Positions 23,104 to 31,118 of a DNA stretch of 32,333 nucleotides are shown here, piece by piece. Numbering within the stretch: position 1 is the stretch's first letter; each line of letters begins with the position of its first letter. The notes beneath the pieces are model-generated. The model did not search any database and had not been told where the DNA came from. It saw nothing but the letters and a program-made list of their open reading frames with translations. This DNA is from Gammaproteobacteria bacterium (lineage in GTDB: Bacteria > Pseudomonadota > Gammaproteobacteria > Steroidobacterales > Steroidobacteraceae), in assembly GCA_003134045.1 (NCBI GenBank), contig PLAH01000117.1:1-32333 (forward strand), given 5' to 3'. A program made the position numbers and the translations under genes.

Positions 23104-24393
23104 CTAGTCGAGCTCGGCGCGCCGCCCCGAGTCGATCGTGAACCAGAGGGCGGCGGCGACCAGGGCGAAGCCCGTGCCGCTGATGAACGCGCCGCCCCAG
23201 ACGCCGCTGTTGGTCAGAAAGCCCATGATGGGCTGTGCCACGATCCCGCCGACGTTGCCGCCGGTGTTGAGCACACCGAAGGCGGCGGCGACATCGGTTC
23301 TCGCCACGCGCATGATGGCGGCGCCATACGCGCCTTCCGTGATTTCGACCATAAAAAACGCCGCGGTGAGGGTGGCCACGGCCGCGTACGGCGTGGCGAC
23401 GTGCAGCGTCACGAGCAGCAGGATGCCGGCGATCGGAAGTGCCAGGAGCGGTACCAGGCGATAGCCCCAGCGCACGCCGAGCCGCTCGACGAGCCAGTCG
23501 GAGATGAAACCACCGACGCTCGCACCCACGCCCGCGCCGATCCAGGGAATGGCGCCGGCGAGGCCGCCTTCGATGCCGCCGAAGTGCCGGACTTGTTCGA
23601 GATACAGGTACGACCAGAAGCTCAGCAGGTAGTACGCGTAGTTCATGCACAGGTAGGAGAGCGATAGCAGCAGCACATTGCGGTCGCTGAGCAGCTTGAG
23701 CAGCCGGCGCACCGTCGGCGGCTGAGGCGTCTCGGTGCCGTTGTCGGCAAGCTCGGCGAGTTCGCCGGGTGTGACGGCAGGATGCTCGCGGGGTGTGTCG
23801 CGTCCGTAGAAGGCCCAGCCGGCGGTCAGCAGCGCGACAGGCAGGGCGATGCAGAGCAGCGCCAGTTGCCAGCCGACATAGCTGCTCAGCACGGTCACCA
23901 GCAGCGGCGTGACGGCGCCGCCCAAGTTCATGCCGCCGGACTGCAGGCCGCCCGCCATCGCCCAGCGCTTGGCGGGCAGCCAGGATTCGATCACCGCGAG
24001 CGCGGCGGGAAAGAGCGGCCCCTGCGACACGCCGAGCAGAGCCTGGGCGAGCAGCAGCGCGATGAACAAGGCCGTACCGGCCATCACCATCGGCGCGAGC
24101 GGGAATGCGAGCGTGGCGATGAAACCGAGAACGCCGACCGCGACCAGCGCGCGCCGCGCGCCGAAGTGCTGGCTGAAGATTCCACCCGGCAGCTGCGCCA
24201 GCGCGTAGGCCGCCGTGAACGCCGTGGCGAGCCATCCGATCTGCATCTGGCTCACGTGCAGCGACGGCATGATGGTCTCGGCCATATCCTGCACGCTCAG
24301 CCGCTGGATGTACGACAGCATGGGGAACGCCACGGTGAAGCTGAAAATCCACCAACGGATTCGCACGGCGCGGTGAGCGGGCTGCATTCTCAT
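23104..24393 (-). CDS. MFS transporter, anion:cation symporter-like
   Basis: 429 residues with twelve transmembrane helices and a cytoplasmic middle loop (about 200-235). The opening FPMLSYIQRLSVQDMAETIM, the loop 2-3 motif LPGGIFSQHFGARRALVAVG and GVSQGPLFPAALAVIESWLP resemble the ACS subgroup, which moves hexuronates, glucarate and other organic acids with cations. It stands alone, convergent with the exported hypothetical, and is not part of the kdgD operon 11 kb away, though its substrate class could overlap. An alternative start at residue 3 (Met) is possible. Confidence 0.88.
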   Translation of the reverse strand: MRMQPAHRAVRIRWWIFSFTVAFPMLSYIQRLSVQDMAETIMPSLHVSQMQIGWLATAFTAAYALAQLPGGIFSQHFGARRALVAVGVLGFIATLAFPLAPMVMAGTALFIALLLAQALLGVSQGPLFPAALAVIESWLPAKRWAMAGGLQSGGMNLGGAVTPLLVTVLSSYVGWQLALLCIALPVALLTAGWAFYGRDTPREHPAVTPGELAELADNGTETPQPPTVRRLLKLLSDRNVLLLSLSYLCMNYAYYLLSFWSYLYLEQVRHFGGIEGGLAGAIPWIGAGVGASVGGFISDWLVERLGVRWGYRLVPLLALPIAGILLLVTLHVATPYAAVATLTAAFFMVEITEGAYGAAIMRVARTDVAAAFGVLNTGGNVGGIVAQPIMGFLTNSGVWGGAFISGTGFALVAAALWFTIDSGRRAELD

Positions 24394-24629
24394 CGGTTCC
24401 CTGACGCTTCGATGCGGCGCCTCGGCCGATTATGCACGGACTTGGGGTGGCAGCTTCGGGTTGTTGACGATCGAACAGGTGTCGGTCAGTCTGCCGACGG
24501 AGCCGAAGTCCCGCACCGCATGGAATACCAGTGGCGACGCTTGGCCTTCGATAATGGGCAGATGGAGGATCCTGCCACCCGTACGGGAGGGCTTCAACCG
24601 GCGCGTTGCCGGTGCGCTGCGGCGCGGGT

Positions 24630-25832
24630 TTACACGAGCTTCAAATCGATGGGCGCTACCTGCTCGAAGATCCGGCCGCTCTGCGCCGGGGAGAGTCCCC
24701 AGAGGCGACGAAACAGCCCGCCGAGCACCGCGCGGTAATCGTTGAGCACCGGAAAGTCGCGGTCTTGAAACAGCGTGGCGCGATTCACCTGCTGCTGCGC
24801 CCCGAGCACGGCGCCGCCATTGATCGCGCCGCCCAAGACCCAGTACACCGTGCCGTGGCCGTGATCGGTGCCGCGATTGCCGTTTTCGCGAAAGGTGCGG
24901 CCAAATTCCGAGAGCACCACCACGACGGCGTTATTCCATTCGGATCCCAACGACTGGGCGAACGTCTGCAGACCGCGCGCGAGGCCCGACAGATTGGTGG
25001 CGAGCGTCCCTTGCGCGGCGCCTTCGCCCACATGAGTGTCCCAGCCGCCCACGTCGATGAAGCCCAGGCGGTATTTGTCGCGCATGAGCCGGCCCATGCG
25101 CTCCGCTTCGAGTTCGAAACCCTTGATGTTGATGGCATCGCGATTCGCGGCTTGCATCTCCTGCGCCATGTCCTGCGCGACCTCTTGACGCAGCTCCAAG
25201 CCGTTGTTGACGGCGGCGGCGAGCGGGTGTCCGGTGTACATGTCGCTCAAGATCCGGGCTTGGCGCCCGTCGAACGGCGGCTTGCCGATGCCCTTGAGCG
25301 ACAGATTCGGTACCGTCCCCGCGCCTTCGAAGGCCAGCGGCAATGCATCGGTGAATGAAATGGGCGGCGCGTCGGCTGTCGCGCCAATCAATGTATCGGA
25401 TAGGCGGCCCAGAAAGCCCGACCGGTAATTGCGGGTTCCCGTCATGGGCTGGCCGAGTTCGATGCTGTCCTGGGTCTCGAAGTGACTGCGCGACAGATCG
25501 TCCGTGCCGACGAAGGGAATGAACGCGGCCTGCCGCTGCTGGAACAGGGTTCCCAAGGTGTCGCGCACCGCCGGTGCCAAGGCCCAATCGCCGTCCAAGG
25601 CGAGTGCGCCGGTGTTCGATGCCGGATCCGGCTTCGCGATGGCGATGGTCGGCCGTGACTCGTAGTAAAAGCTGCTGGAGTAGGGAATCAGCAGATTGGT
25701 CGAATCGTAGCCGCCCCGCAGAAATACGATGAGCAGACGCGGGCCGCTGACCGGTGCAGCGAACAGGCGGCCGCCGACAGCGGCGCCGGCCAGCGCGGCG
25801 CTCCCCACTCTGAGCAAATGGCGGCGATTCAT
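24630..25832 (-). CDS. DUF1501 domain protein (Tat-exported)
   Basis: 400 residues. The N-terminus MNRRHLLRVGSAALAGAAVG is a twin-arginine-like signal (N-R-R-H-L-L) cut near FAAP. The rest shows the DUF1501 pattern: RLLIVFLRGGYDSTNLLIPY, IPFVGTDDLSRSHFETQDSI, YRSGFLGRLSD, FIDVGGWDTHVG, VVVLSEFGRTFRENGNRGTDHGHG and the GLFRRLWGLSP end. The fold is alkaline-phosphatase/sulfatase-like, but the catalytic activity is unknown. It follows the DUF1800 gene by 12 bp with AGGAG before its ATG. The two families are usually paired and thought to act together outside the cytoplasm. Confidence 0.9.
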   Translation of the reverse strand: MNRRHLLRVGSAALAGAAVGGRLFAAPVSGPRLLIVFLRGGYDSTNLLIPYSSSFYYESRPTIAIAKPDPASNTGALALDGDWALAPAVRDTLGTLFQQRQAAFIPFVGTDDLSRSHFETQDSIELGQPMTGTRNYRSGFLGRLSDTLIGATADAPPISFTDALPLAFEGAGTVPNLSLKGIGKPPFDGRQARILSDMYTGHPLAAAVNNGLELRQEVAQDMAQEMQAANRDAINIKGFELEAERMGRLMRDKYRLGFIDVGGWDTHVGEGAAQGTLATNLSGLARGLQTFAQSLGSEWNNAVVVVLSEFGRTFRENGNRGTDHGHGTVYWVLGGAINGGAVLGAQQQVNRATLFQDRDFPVLNDYRAVLGGLFRRLWGLSPAQSGRIFEQVAPIDLKLV

Positions 25833-25844
25833 GACGATCTCCTG

Positions 25845-27434
25845 TCATTCAAAATTGAAATCCGGGGAAGACAGCAGGAAGGTGTTCCATTCCTGCGGTG
25901 AATTTGCGCGATCGAGGGCGTCTCGAGTCTTGGTGAGGAGGAAGGGCTCGACCGCCTCGAAGTAAAGCCGGTTCGACAGTTGCGGAAACCCGCTCATCGC
26001 AGCGCCGCCGCCGTCTTCGGCATCGAAGAGTCCCGCGCTGCCGCTGCCGATGGCACGCGCGATTTCGAAGCGGCGGCTCATTTGCCCCGAGCTCGCCCAG
26101 CTCGATTCGGTCAGGGGATACCCGTCAGGCGTCTGACGGCCGAACGGCAGTTCGCCGAGGCCGTTCAGCCAGTTGAACAGCGGTCGGGTGTTGGTGATCG
26201 CACGGCCGTCATAGGCGAAGCGCACGGCGGACACCACGAAGCGCATCGGGTCTTTGAACTTGCTGCCGAGCGCGGCGTTGAACTCGCGCGCGAGGAACAG
26301 CGTATCGAGCACGGCGGCGATGTCGCCGTCGGTGTGCATGAACGTCTGCGCCATGCGCTCGACCAGTTGCGGCGGGGGATTGTCGGCGACGAAGTAAATG
26401 GCGAGTTCGCGGGAAATGAAGCGGGCGCAGGCCGGTTGCTCGACGATCAAGGTCACGGCTTCCTCCACTTCGGCGAAGCCGCTGTCCTTGATGTCGTGCC
26501 CGAGCAGCCGCTTGGCGCCAAAGTCATGCCGCGCGGGATTGAACTCGAACGCCCCCGCGCGCCGATACAGCGGCTGCCACTCGGCTTTGAGCTTGGGCGG
26601 ACCGCCGACATTGATCCCGACGCCGGTGAGCACGCGTGCGAGCTGTTGCACGTCGGCTTGGGTATAGCCCGCGTCGACGCCGAGGGTGTGCAATTCCATC
26701 ACTTCGCGCGCGTAGTTCTCATTGAGGTGCCCCACCGCGTTCTGGTTGTTATCGAGATACTGCAGCATGGCCGGATGCTCGAGGGTCGCGAGCAGCAGAT
26801 CCCGGAAATGCCCGAACACATGCGGGCGTATCGCGTGCTCAGCATAATCTCCGACCAGCCAGCGCAGATTCGCCTTGTTCTGATGCACGCTGAAATGATT
26901 CAGCCAAAACCACACCATCTGTTCCTGCAACTGCGAGGGCGAGTACACGGCGCGCAGCAGTTCGCGCCGAATCGCCTGATAGGCCAGCTTGTTGCCGCCG
27001 TCGTTGAGGGTCTTGCGCGCCTGTTCCTTGTCCGGCCCATTGGGCATGGCGTTGATGGCCTTGTACTGTGCGTTCACTTGGGCAAGCGTCTGCTGCGGAT
27101 CCAAATGCGACACGTCCAAGCCCGCGATCTGGGCGGCGATCGCGGGCGGCAATGCCGCCTCCCGCGCGTCCAATTGGCCCCTGAGAAAGCGCGTGCGACC
27201 CACTTCGCCGTAGCTCGCGACCGTCGCGCTGTCCAGGCCAAAGCCCACCCGCTCGAGCCACCGGATGTCCTCGCGATGCAAAGCGGGGAAAGGCCGCCCG
27301 GATGCCGCAGTATGCGTCGGTTCACGGGCAGACGGGGCATCGGGGTGCGAGCGCGGGCCCGCGCAGCCGAGCGTCACTACGAGCAAGGCCGCGGCAAGCG
27401 AGGCGGCCGCTCGAGACGGGGTTCGGCTGGTCAT
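25845..27434 (-). CDS. DUF1800 domain lipoprotein
   Basis: 529 residues. The signal region ends in the lipobox VTLGC (Cys24), so it is probably a lipoprotein. The DUF1800 body follows: HREDIRWLERVGFG, LREQL-like RRELLRAVYSPSQLQEQMVW, FWLNHFSVHQNKANLRWLVG, YLDNNQNAVGHLNENYAREVMELHTLGVDAGYTQ-type segments, DFGAKRLLGHDIKD, FISRELAIYFVADNPP and LGELPFGRQTPDGYPLT. It is the first gene of the pair with DUF1501. Function is unknown; the pair is common in proteobacteria and planctomycetes. Confidence 0.9.
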   Translation of the reverse strand: MTSRTPSRAAASLAAALLVVTLGCAGPRSHPDAPSAREPTHTAASGRPFPALHREDIRWLERVGFGLDSATVASYGEVGRTRFLRGQLDAREAALPPAIAAQIAGLDVSHLDPQQTLAQVNAQYKAINAMPNGPDKEQARKTLNDGGNKLAYQAIRRELLRAVYSPSQLQEQMVWFWLNHFSVHQNKANLRWLVGDYAEHAIRPHVFGHFRDLLLATLEHPAMLQYLDNNQNAVGHLNENYAREVMELHTLGVDAGYTQADVQQLARVLTGVGINVGGPPKLKAEWQPLYRRAGAFEFNPARHDFGAKRLLGHDIKDSGFAEVEEAVTLIVEQPACARFISRELAIYFVADNPPPQLVERMAQTFMHTDGDIAAVLDTLFLAREFNAALGSKFKDPMRFVVSAVRFAYDGRAITNTRPLFNWLNGLGELPFGRQTPDGYPLTESSWASSGQMSRRFEIARAIGSGSAGLFDAEDGGGAAMSGFPQLSNRLYFEAVEPFLLTKTRDALDRANSPQEWNTFLLSSPDFNFE

Positions 27435-27670
27435 CAGTTCTCAGCGTTCCCGTGCAACGGCGCGGATGCTGGGTGGCGCGGGCTTGGATACATCCATGAG
27501 ATACCTTGTAACGTTGCAGTCGATTCTAGGGTGGAACGGCCGATGGATGGGCATGGTTGACGTGGGCGGGTTACAAGCAGTTCATGAAAGTTGCCGCATG
27601 ACACCCTAGAGGCGGGAGCATTCGTGCCTCGAGGCCGGAAGCGGAAAGCTTTGTACGGTCGTCGGAAAAG

Positions 27671-29068
27671 TCAAATATCCGAAGAGGTACCGCTGCCGAG
27701 AATGCGACGGCGCCCGAGCAGGCGGCGTTCGGAAAACGCAGCACCGGGCTCCACCGGCGAGGGCGTAATGGCCGATTCGCGTTTCAGGAGCGTCTCCAAC
27801 TCCCCCTTCGACAGGGGTTGGCTGAACAGATAGCCTTGTATTTGATCGCAGCGCAGAAGCCGCAACAACTTCCGCTCTTCCTCGGTTTCGACTCCTTCCG
27901 CGACGACGCTGAGATCGAGCCCATGGGCGAGAGAGATGATGCTGGAGACGATCGCCATATCGTCGGCATTCTCAGTCATCGCCGTGATGAACGAGCGATC
28001 GATTTTCAGGGTATCGATGGGCAAGCGCGCGAGGTAGCGCAAAGAGGAATAGCCGGTGCCGAAGTCGTCGATCGCCACGTGCACGCCCATCGCACGGATC
28101 GCATCCAATTTCTGAATGATCTCCTCGGTTTTCTCCATCAAAACGCCTTCGGTGATTTCGATGTCGAGGGGCGACCCATCGCTGCCCAGTGCCTGTTGCA
28201 GCGTGGCAAGAAAACCCGGATCCCTCAATTGAACCGGCGAGACATTGACTGCGACGCGCAGCGGGCTCAGCCCTTGCCGCTGCCAGTCGCGATGGTCGGC
28301 CGCGGCTTGCCGCATGACCCAACCCCCCACCTCGAGAATCAAGCCGGATTCCTCGAGGAGTGGGACGAAGTCCACGGGTGAGACGAGCGCCGGGCCGCCA
28401 CGATCCCAACGGATCAATGCTTCGACGCCCGCGATGCGGCCGGTCCGTATATCGATCTGTGGCTGGTAATGCAGGACGAATTCGCCGCGGTCGAGGGCGC
28501 CGCGAAGAGCCCGTATCGCTTCTTGTCGCGATGCGTCGCCGCGAGTCAATGCAACGAGCCGGCGCCGCAATTCGAACTGCGCCATCACATGACGGCTCAA
28601 GATTTGCAGGGCATTGCACTGATCGGGCGTAATTTCCCGCGGTACATAGTCGATCACGCACAGGGCGCCAAGCGCCTCACCGCTGGAGGTGACCAAGGGT
28701 GCCCCCGCATAGAAGCGGATTTTAGGATCATCGGTGACCAGTGGACTCTGCATGAAGCGCTCGTCCTTCAGTGCATCCGGAATCACGAAGACGTCGATGC
28801 CGCGGATGGCGTGGGTACAAAATCCTATATCGCGCGGCGTCTCGCAGACCGCAAGCCCCACCTTAGCCTTGAACCATTGGCGATTGCCGTCCACGAGACT
28901 CACCAACGCGATCGGCGTTCCGACGACGGACGCGGCCAGGCGGGCAAACTCGTCAAAGATCTCCTCAGGGGGTGTATCGAGGATGTCATAGGATCTGAGC
29001 GCCAGCAGCCGGCGCAGCTCGGCGGCGATGGACTCGGAATTTTCCGTGGCTGGGGATATCGCGTTCAT
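27671..29068 (-). CDS. GAF-EAL cyclic-di-GMP phosphodiesterase
   Basis: About 465 residues from ATG 29068 (MNAISPATENSESIAAELRR), where homology begins; upstream in-frame starts exist to 29194 without family support. Residues about 15-175 are a GAF domain (LRSYDILDTPPEEIFDEFAR, FKAKVGLAVCETPRDIGFCT, IRFYAGAPLVTSSGEALGAL). Then comes a complete EAL domain: VEALIRW, AVNVSPVQLRD, LDIEITEGVLM, AIDDFGTGYSSLRYLARLPI, LKIDRSFI, VVAEGVETEEE and QGYLFSQPL. All metal- and substrate-binding residues are present and no GGDEF domain exists, so it should hydrolyse c-di-GMP under GAF control in the cytosol. Confidence 0.92.
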   Translation of the reverse strand: MNAISPATENSESIAAELRRLLALRSYDILDTPPEEIFDEFARLAASVVGTPIALVSLVDGNRQWFKAKVGLAVCETPRDIGFCTHAIRGIDVFVIPDALKDERFMQSPLVTDDPKIRFYAGAPLVTSSGEALGALCVIDYVPREITPDQCNALQILSRHVMAQFELRRRLVALTRGDASRQEAIRALRGALDRGEFVLHYQPQIDIRTGRIAGVEALIRWDRGGPALVSPVDFVPLLEESGLILEVGGWVMRQAAADHRDWQRQGLSPLRVAVNVSPVQLRDPGFLATLQQALGSDGSPLDIEITEGVLMEKTEEIIQKLDAIRAMGVHVAIDDFGTGYSSLRYLARLPIDTLKIDRSFITAMTENADDMAIVSSIISLAHGLDLSVVAEGVETEEERKLLRLLRCDQIQGYLFSQPLSKGELETLLKRESAITPSPVEPGAAFSERRLLGRRRILGSGTSSDI

Positions 29069-29273
29069 AGAGGGCGCCGATGGACTCACAATGTCCCACC
29101 ATAGGACTCCCTCACTCCGACATAGCCGACGCCGATCACGAAATCGGCTCATAGTGCAGAGCGACTGAAAGATTTCTATGCTGCGAAGCCGCATATCTGG
29201 ATGATGCGGCCGCGAGCGCGCCGAACGGCCACCGCGGGAGCGGGAATCTCTGCCCGACCCGTCGCTCGATCGT

Positions 29274-29407
29274 GTGTACGTGTTGCGACTAGGGGCTTTT
29301 GCCGTTCGTCATCGGGCCACGCTCAAGGGCTTGGCGCTGATCGGCGCCGGTGCGCTCGGCGCACTCTACTTTGCCTATCGGGTGGATATATTCCCCAATG
29401 AGGGTCA
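29274..29407 (+). pseudogene. N-terminal membrane fragment of a sensory (probably EAL-type) protein
   Basis: From a GTG at 29274: VYVLRLGAFAVRHRATLKGL, then the helix ALIGAGALGALYFAYRVDIF and PNEG. This is one clean transmembrane helix after a basic N-terminus, as seen in membrane GGDEF/EAL sensors. After about residue 42 the frame runs into the antisense of the small gene at 29421 and loses sense. A matching EAL C-terminal scrap lies at 30091 on the same strand. Confidence 0.5.
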
Positions 29408-29420
29408 GGTCAAGGCTTCT

Positions 29421-29609
29421 TTAAGCCCTTGGCAACTCGCGCCGGCGCGCCCGCGAGATTTCAATCAAGGTTTCGATGCGGATCAACCGTCGCTCGTGGT
29501 CCTCGAGGCGGGCGGTCGTTTCCTTCCTCCCCGCCATGAGGGCGTCCACCCGCTCGCCCAAGAGTACGATGTCCTTGCCGTACTTGATCACTTCGGCGAT
29601 GAGACTCAT
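29421..29609 (-). CDS. Small coiled-coil protein, second gene of the ribbon-helix-helix cassette
   Basis: 62 residues from ATG 29609, overlapping the stop of the upstream gene (ATGA). The sequence MSLIAEVIKYGKDIVLLGER and VDALMAGRKETTARLEDHER, then RLIRIETLIEISRARRREL, is a continuous amphipathic helix with a heptad-like pattern, probably a coiled coil. I know no function for it. The 4-nt overlap makes it a dedicated partner of the DNA-binding protein, in the layout of a toxin-antitoxin or a two-part regulator. Confidence 0.65.
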   Translation of the reverse strand: MSLIAEVIKYGKDIVLLGERVDALMAGRKETTARLEDHERRLIRIETLIEISRARRRELPRA

Positions 29610-29995
29610 GCGGTCGCCTGCGGCGCGAAGAACTCGACGATCCCTTGAGCCTCCTCGGGGTGTGCATCGAACCACGCCCTCGTCTCGGCAACCACCTGAG
29701 CACGGAAGGTGCCATCGGCAAGCCTTCGCTCGCTCGCTCGAATCTCGGAAAGGCTCGCATCGATCCGCGTGAGAGCCGCGCGCACTTGGGCATGGATGTC
29801 TTTGAGCACCGCGCGCGAAGCCACCTCTTCTTCGGGCTCGGTGAGAACGTTTCCGGAGGTGTATGCCTCGATGGCGCGACGCGCGAGTTCACCCGCGGAG
29901 ACGCCTTCGCGTCGGCTCATCTCACGAAGCTTCTTCACGCTCTTGCGCGGCACCAGGTATTGCTGGCGCATCAGATCTTCGGCTTTTGCAGACAT
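29606..29995 (-). CDS. Ribbon-helix-helix-type DNA-binding protein with long C-terminal helix
   Basis: 129 residues from ATG 29995, selected because GGAGGAG lies 6 nt upstream (an ATG at 30022 lacks one). Residues about 10-45 (QQYLVPRKSVKKLREMSRRE, GVSAGELARRAIEAYTSGN) fit a CopG/Arc-like ribbon-helix-helix. Residues 55-110 are a long charged helix (AVLKDIHAQVRAALTRIDAS, LSEIRASERRLADG) that could pair with the coiled-coil partner. The end is acidic and hydrophobic (EEAQGIVEFFAP). It is the first gene of the cassette, with repeated sites directly upstream, which suggests autoregulation. Confidence 0.7.
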   Translation of the reverse strand: MSAKAEDLMRQQYLVPRKSVKKLREMSRREGVSAGELARRAIEAYTSGNVLTEPEEEVASRAVLKDIHAQVRAALTRIDASLSEIRASERRLADGTFRAQVVAETRAWFDAHPEEAQGIVEFFAPQATA

Positions 29996-30055
29996 ACCAA
30001 ACTCCTCCGCGTTGAGTCCCATGAGCCTCTAGGCAACTATACCGTGAATTCTACA

Positions 30056-30101
30056 CATACACAACAGCATACACAGTATATCCCAGGTCGCTGAAACTCA
30101 A
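30056..30101 (-). promoter_or_regulatory. Promoter and direct-repeat operator of the ribbon-helix-helix cassette
   Basis: On the minus strand TGTGTATG occurs twice, 12 bp apart (complement CATACACA at 30056-30063 and 30068-30075), a spacing typical of ribbon-helix-helix dimers binding side by side. Just upstream are TATACT (30075-30080) and TTGAGT (30096-30101) with a short 15-bp spacer. The repeats would cover the transcription start. Confidence 0.5.
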
Positions 30102-30190
30102 GGTGGGACTTGCGCATGGTTTGGGAATCACCGTCGCGGCGGACGGCGTTGAGGCCGCGGATCAGGAGAGTTCGCTCGTGAGCAGCGGCT
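30091..30190 (+). pseudogene. C-terminal scrap of an EAL domain
   Basis: The plus-strand frame from 30091 reads LKVGLAHGLGITVAADGVEA and ADQESSLVSSGCGAGIS. It aligns with the late EAL motif (x-LAHGLG-x-x-VVAEGVET-x-EQ-x-x-L-x-x-x-GC), with Glu changed to Asp in the AEGVE motif. It has no start and the rest of the domain is absent, so it is a remnant. It faces the same way as the membrane fragment at 29274. Confidence 0.5.
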
Positions 30191-30204
30191 GCGGTGCGGG
30201 GATC

Positions 30205-31083
30205 TCAGAGTCCGCCATTCTTGGCGACGGTGCGCGCGATGCCCGACCAATCGATCTCTTCCCCTTCGACGGCAATGGTCTGCAACAAATGATCCCGCAG
30301 CAGACTCAGCAGCGGCATGGGCACTCGCAGTGTGTCCGCCGACTGTGCGGCCAAGCGCATATCCTTGAGACCCAAGGGGGCGGCGAAGCCTGCGGGCTTG
30401 AATCGTTCTTCGACCAAGATGCCGCCGTAGGTACGATAGATGGGCGCATCGAACAGGCTGCCCGTGAGCACTTCGAGGAGCTTGGCCTTGGCCACGCCGC
30501 CTTTTTCGGCCAGCGTCATGGCCTCCGCCATCGCTTCGATGGAGGAGAGGATCATGAAATTGCCGCACAGCTTCACGAGGTTCGCCAACGATGGCGTGGT
30601 GCCGACCTCGAAAACCCGCTGGCTGATCGCCTCGAAGATCGGCTTCGCGGTTTTCAAGTCCGCCGGCTCGCCGGCGGCCGCGATGAACAATTTGGCCGCC
30701 GCCGCCGCTTCCGGCCGTCCGAAGACGGGCGCACACAGGAACCGCTGTCCGTGCGCGCGATGCTGCGCCGCCAAGCCCTCGGCCGTCGCCACGGCAATGG
30801 TGCTCATCGAGATGTGCAGTGCACCCTGATCGAGCCCGGCCAGAATACCGTCGTCGCCGGAGACGACCGACTCGAGGGCGGCGTCATCGGCCAGCATGGT
30901 AATGACCGCCTCCCGGCCGGCGGCGGCGGCTTTGGGGGAGGCCGCGAGCACGGCGCCTGCATCGGTCAACGGCTTGGCCTTGGCGGCGGATCGATTCCAG
31001 ACGAGCACCTCATGGCGTGCTTTGACCAGGTTGGCCGCGATGGCGGCGCCCATGTTTCCCAGCCCGACAAATCCGATTTTCAT
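30205..31083 (-). CDS. NAD(P)-dependent beta-hydroxyacid dehydrogenase (3-hydroxyisobutyrate dehydrogenase family)
   Basis: 292 residues, ATG with GGAGAGG upstream. The Rossmann loop is GLGNMG (7-12), followed by VWNRSAAKAKPL and MLADDAAL. The substrate-binding stretch is HISMSTIAVATAEG (Ser94), then FLCAPVFGRPEAA. The catalytic Lys171 is in NLVKLCGNFMILSSIEAMAEA, with Asn175, and the substrate-end motif GLKDMRLAAQSA is present. It oxidises a 3-hydroxy acid or reduces a semialdehyde; variants such as tartronate semialdehyde or glyoxylate/succinic semialdehyde reductase cannot be told apart here. It lies 35 bp downstream of the flavoprotein gene and is probably in its operon. Confidence 0.9.
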   Translation of the reverse strand: MKIGFVGLGNMGAAIAANLVKARHEVLVWNRSAAKAKPLTDAGAVLAASPKAAAAGREAVITMLADDAALESVVSGDDGILAGLDQGALHISMSTIAVATAEGLAAQHRAHGQRFLCAPVFGRPEAAAAAKLFIAAAGEPADLKTAKPIFEAISQRVFEVGTTPSLANLVKLCGNFMILSSIEAMAEAMTLAEKGGVAKAKLLEVLTGSLFDAPIYRTYGGILVEERFKPAGFAAPLGLKDMRLAAQSADTLRVPMPLLSLLRDHLLQTIAVEGEEIDWSGIARTVAKNGGL

Positions 31084-31118
31084 AGACCTCTCCGCACCGA
31101 TAATGGACCTCGACCTGC

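Noticed and set aside
23063..24355. 430-codon minus-strand frame overlapping the MFS transporter
   Set aside because: It is a +1 shadow of the transporter; it lacks hydrophobic helices and is Arg/His-rich.
25980..27560. 526-codon plus-strand open frame opposite DUF1800
   Set aside because: It is antisense to a clear DUF1800 gene; its composition is typical of GC-rich shadow frames.
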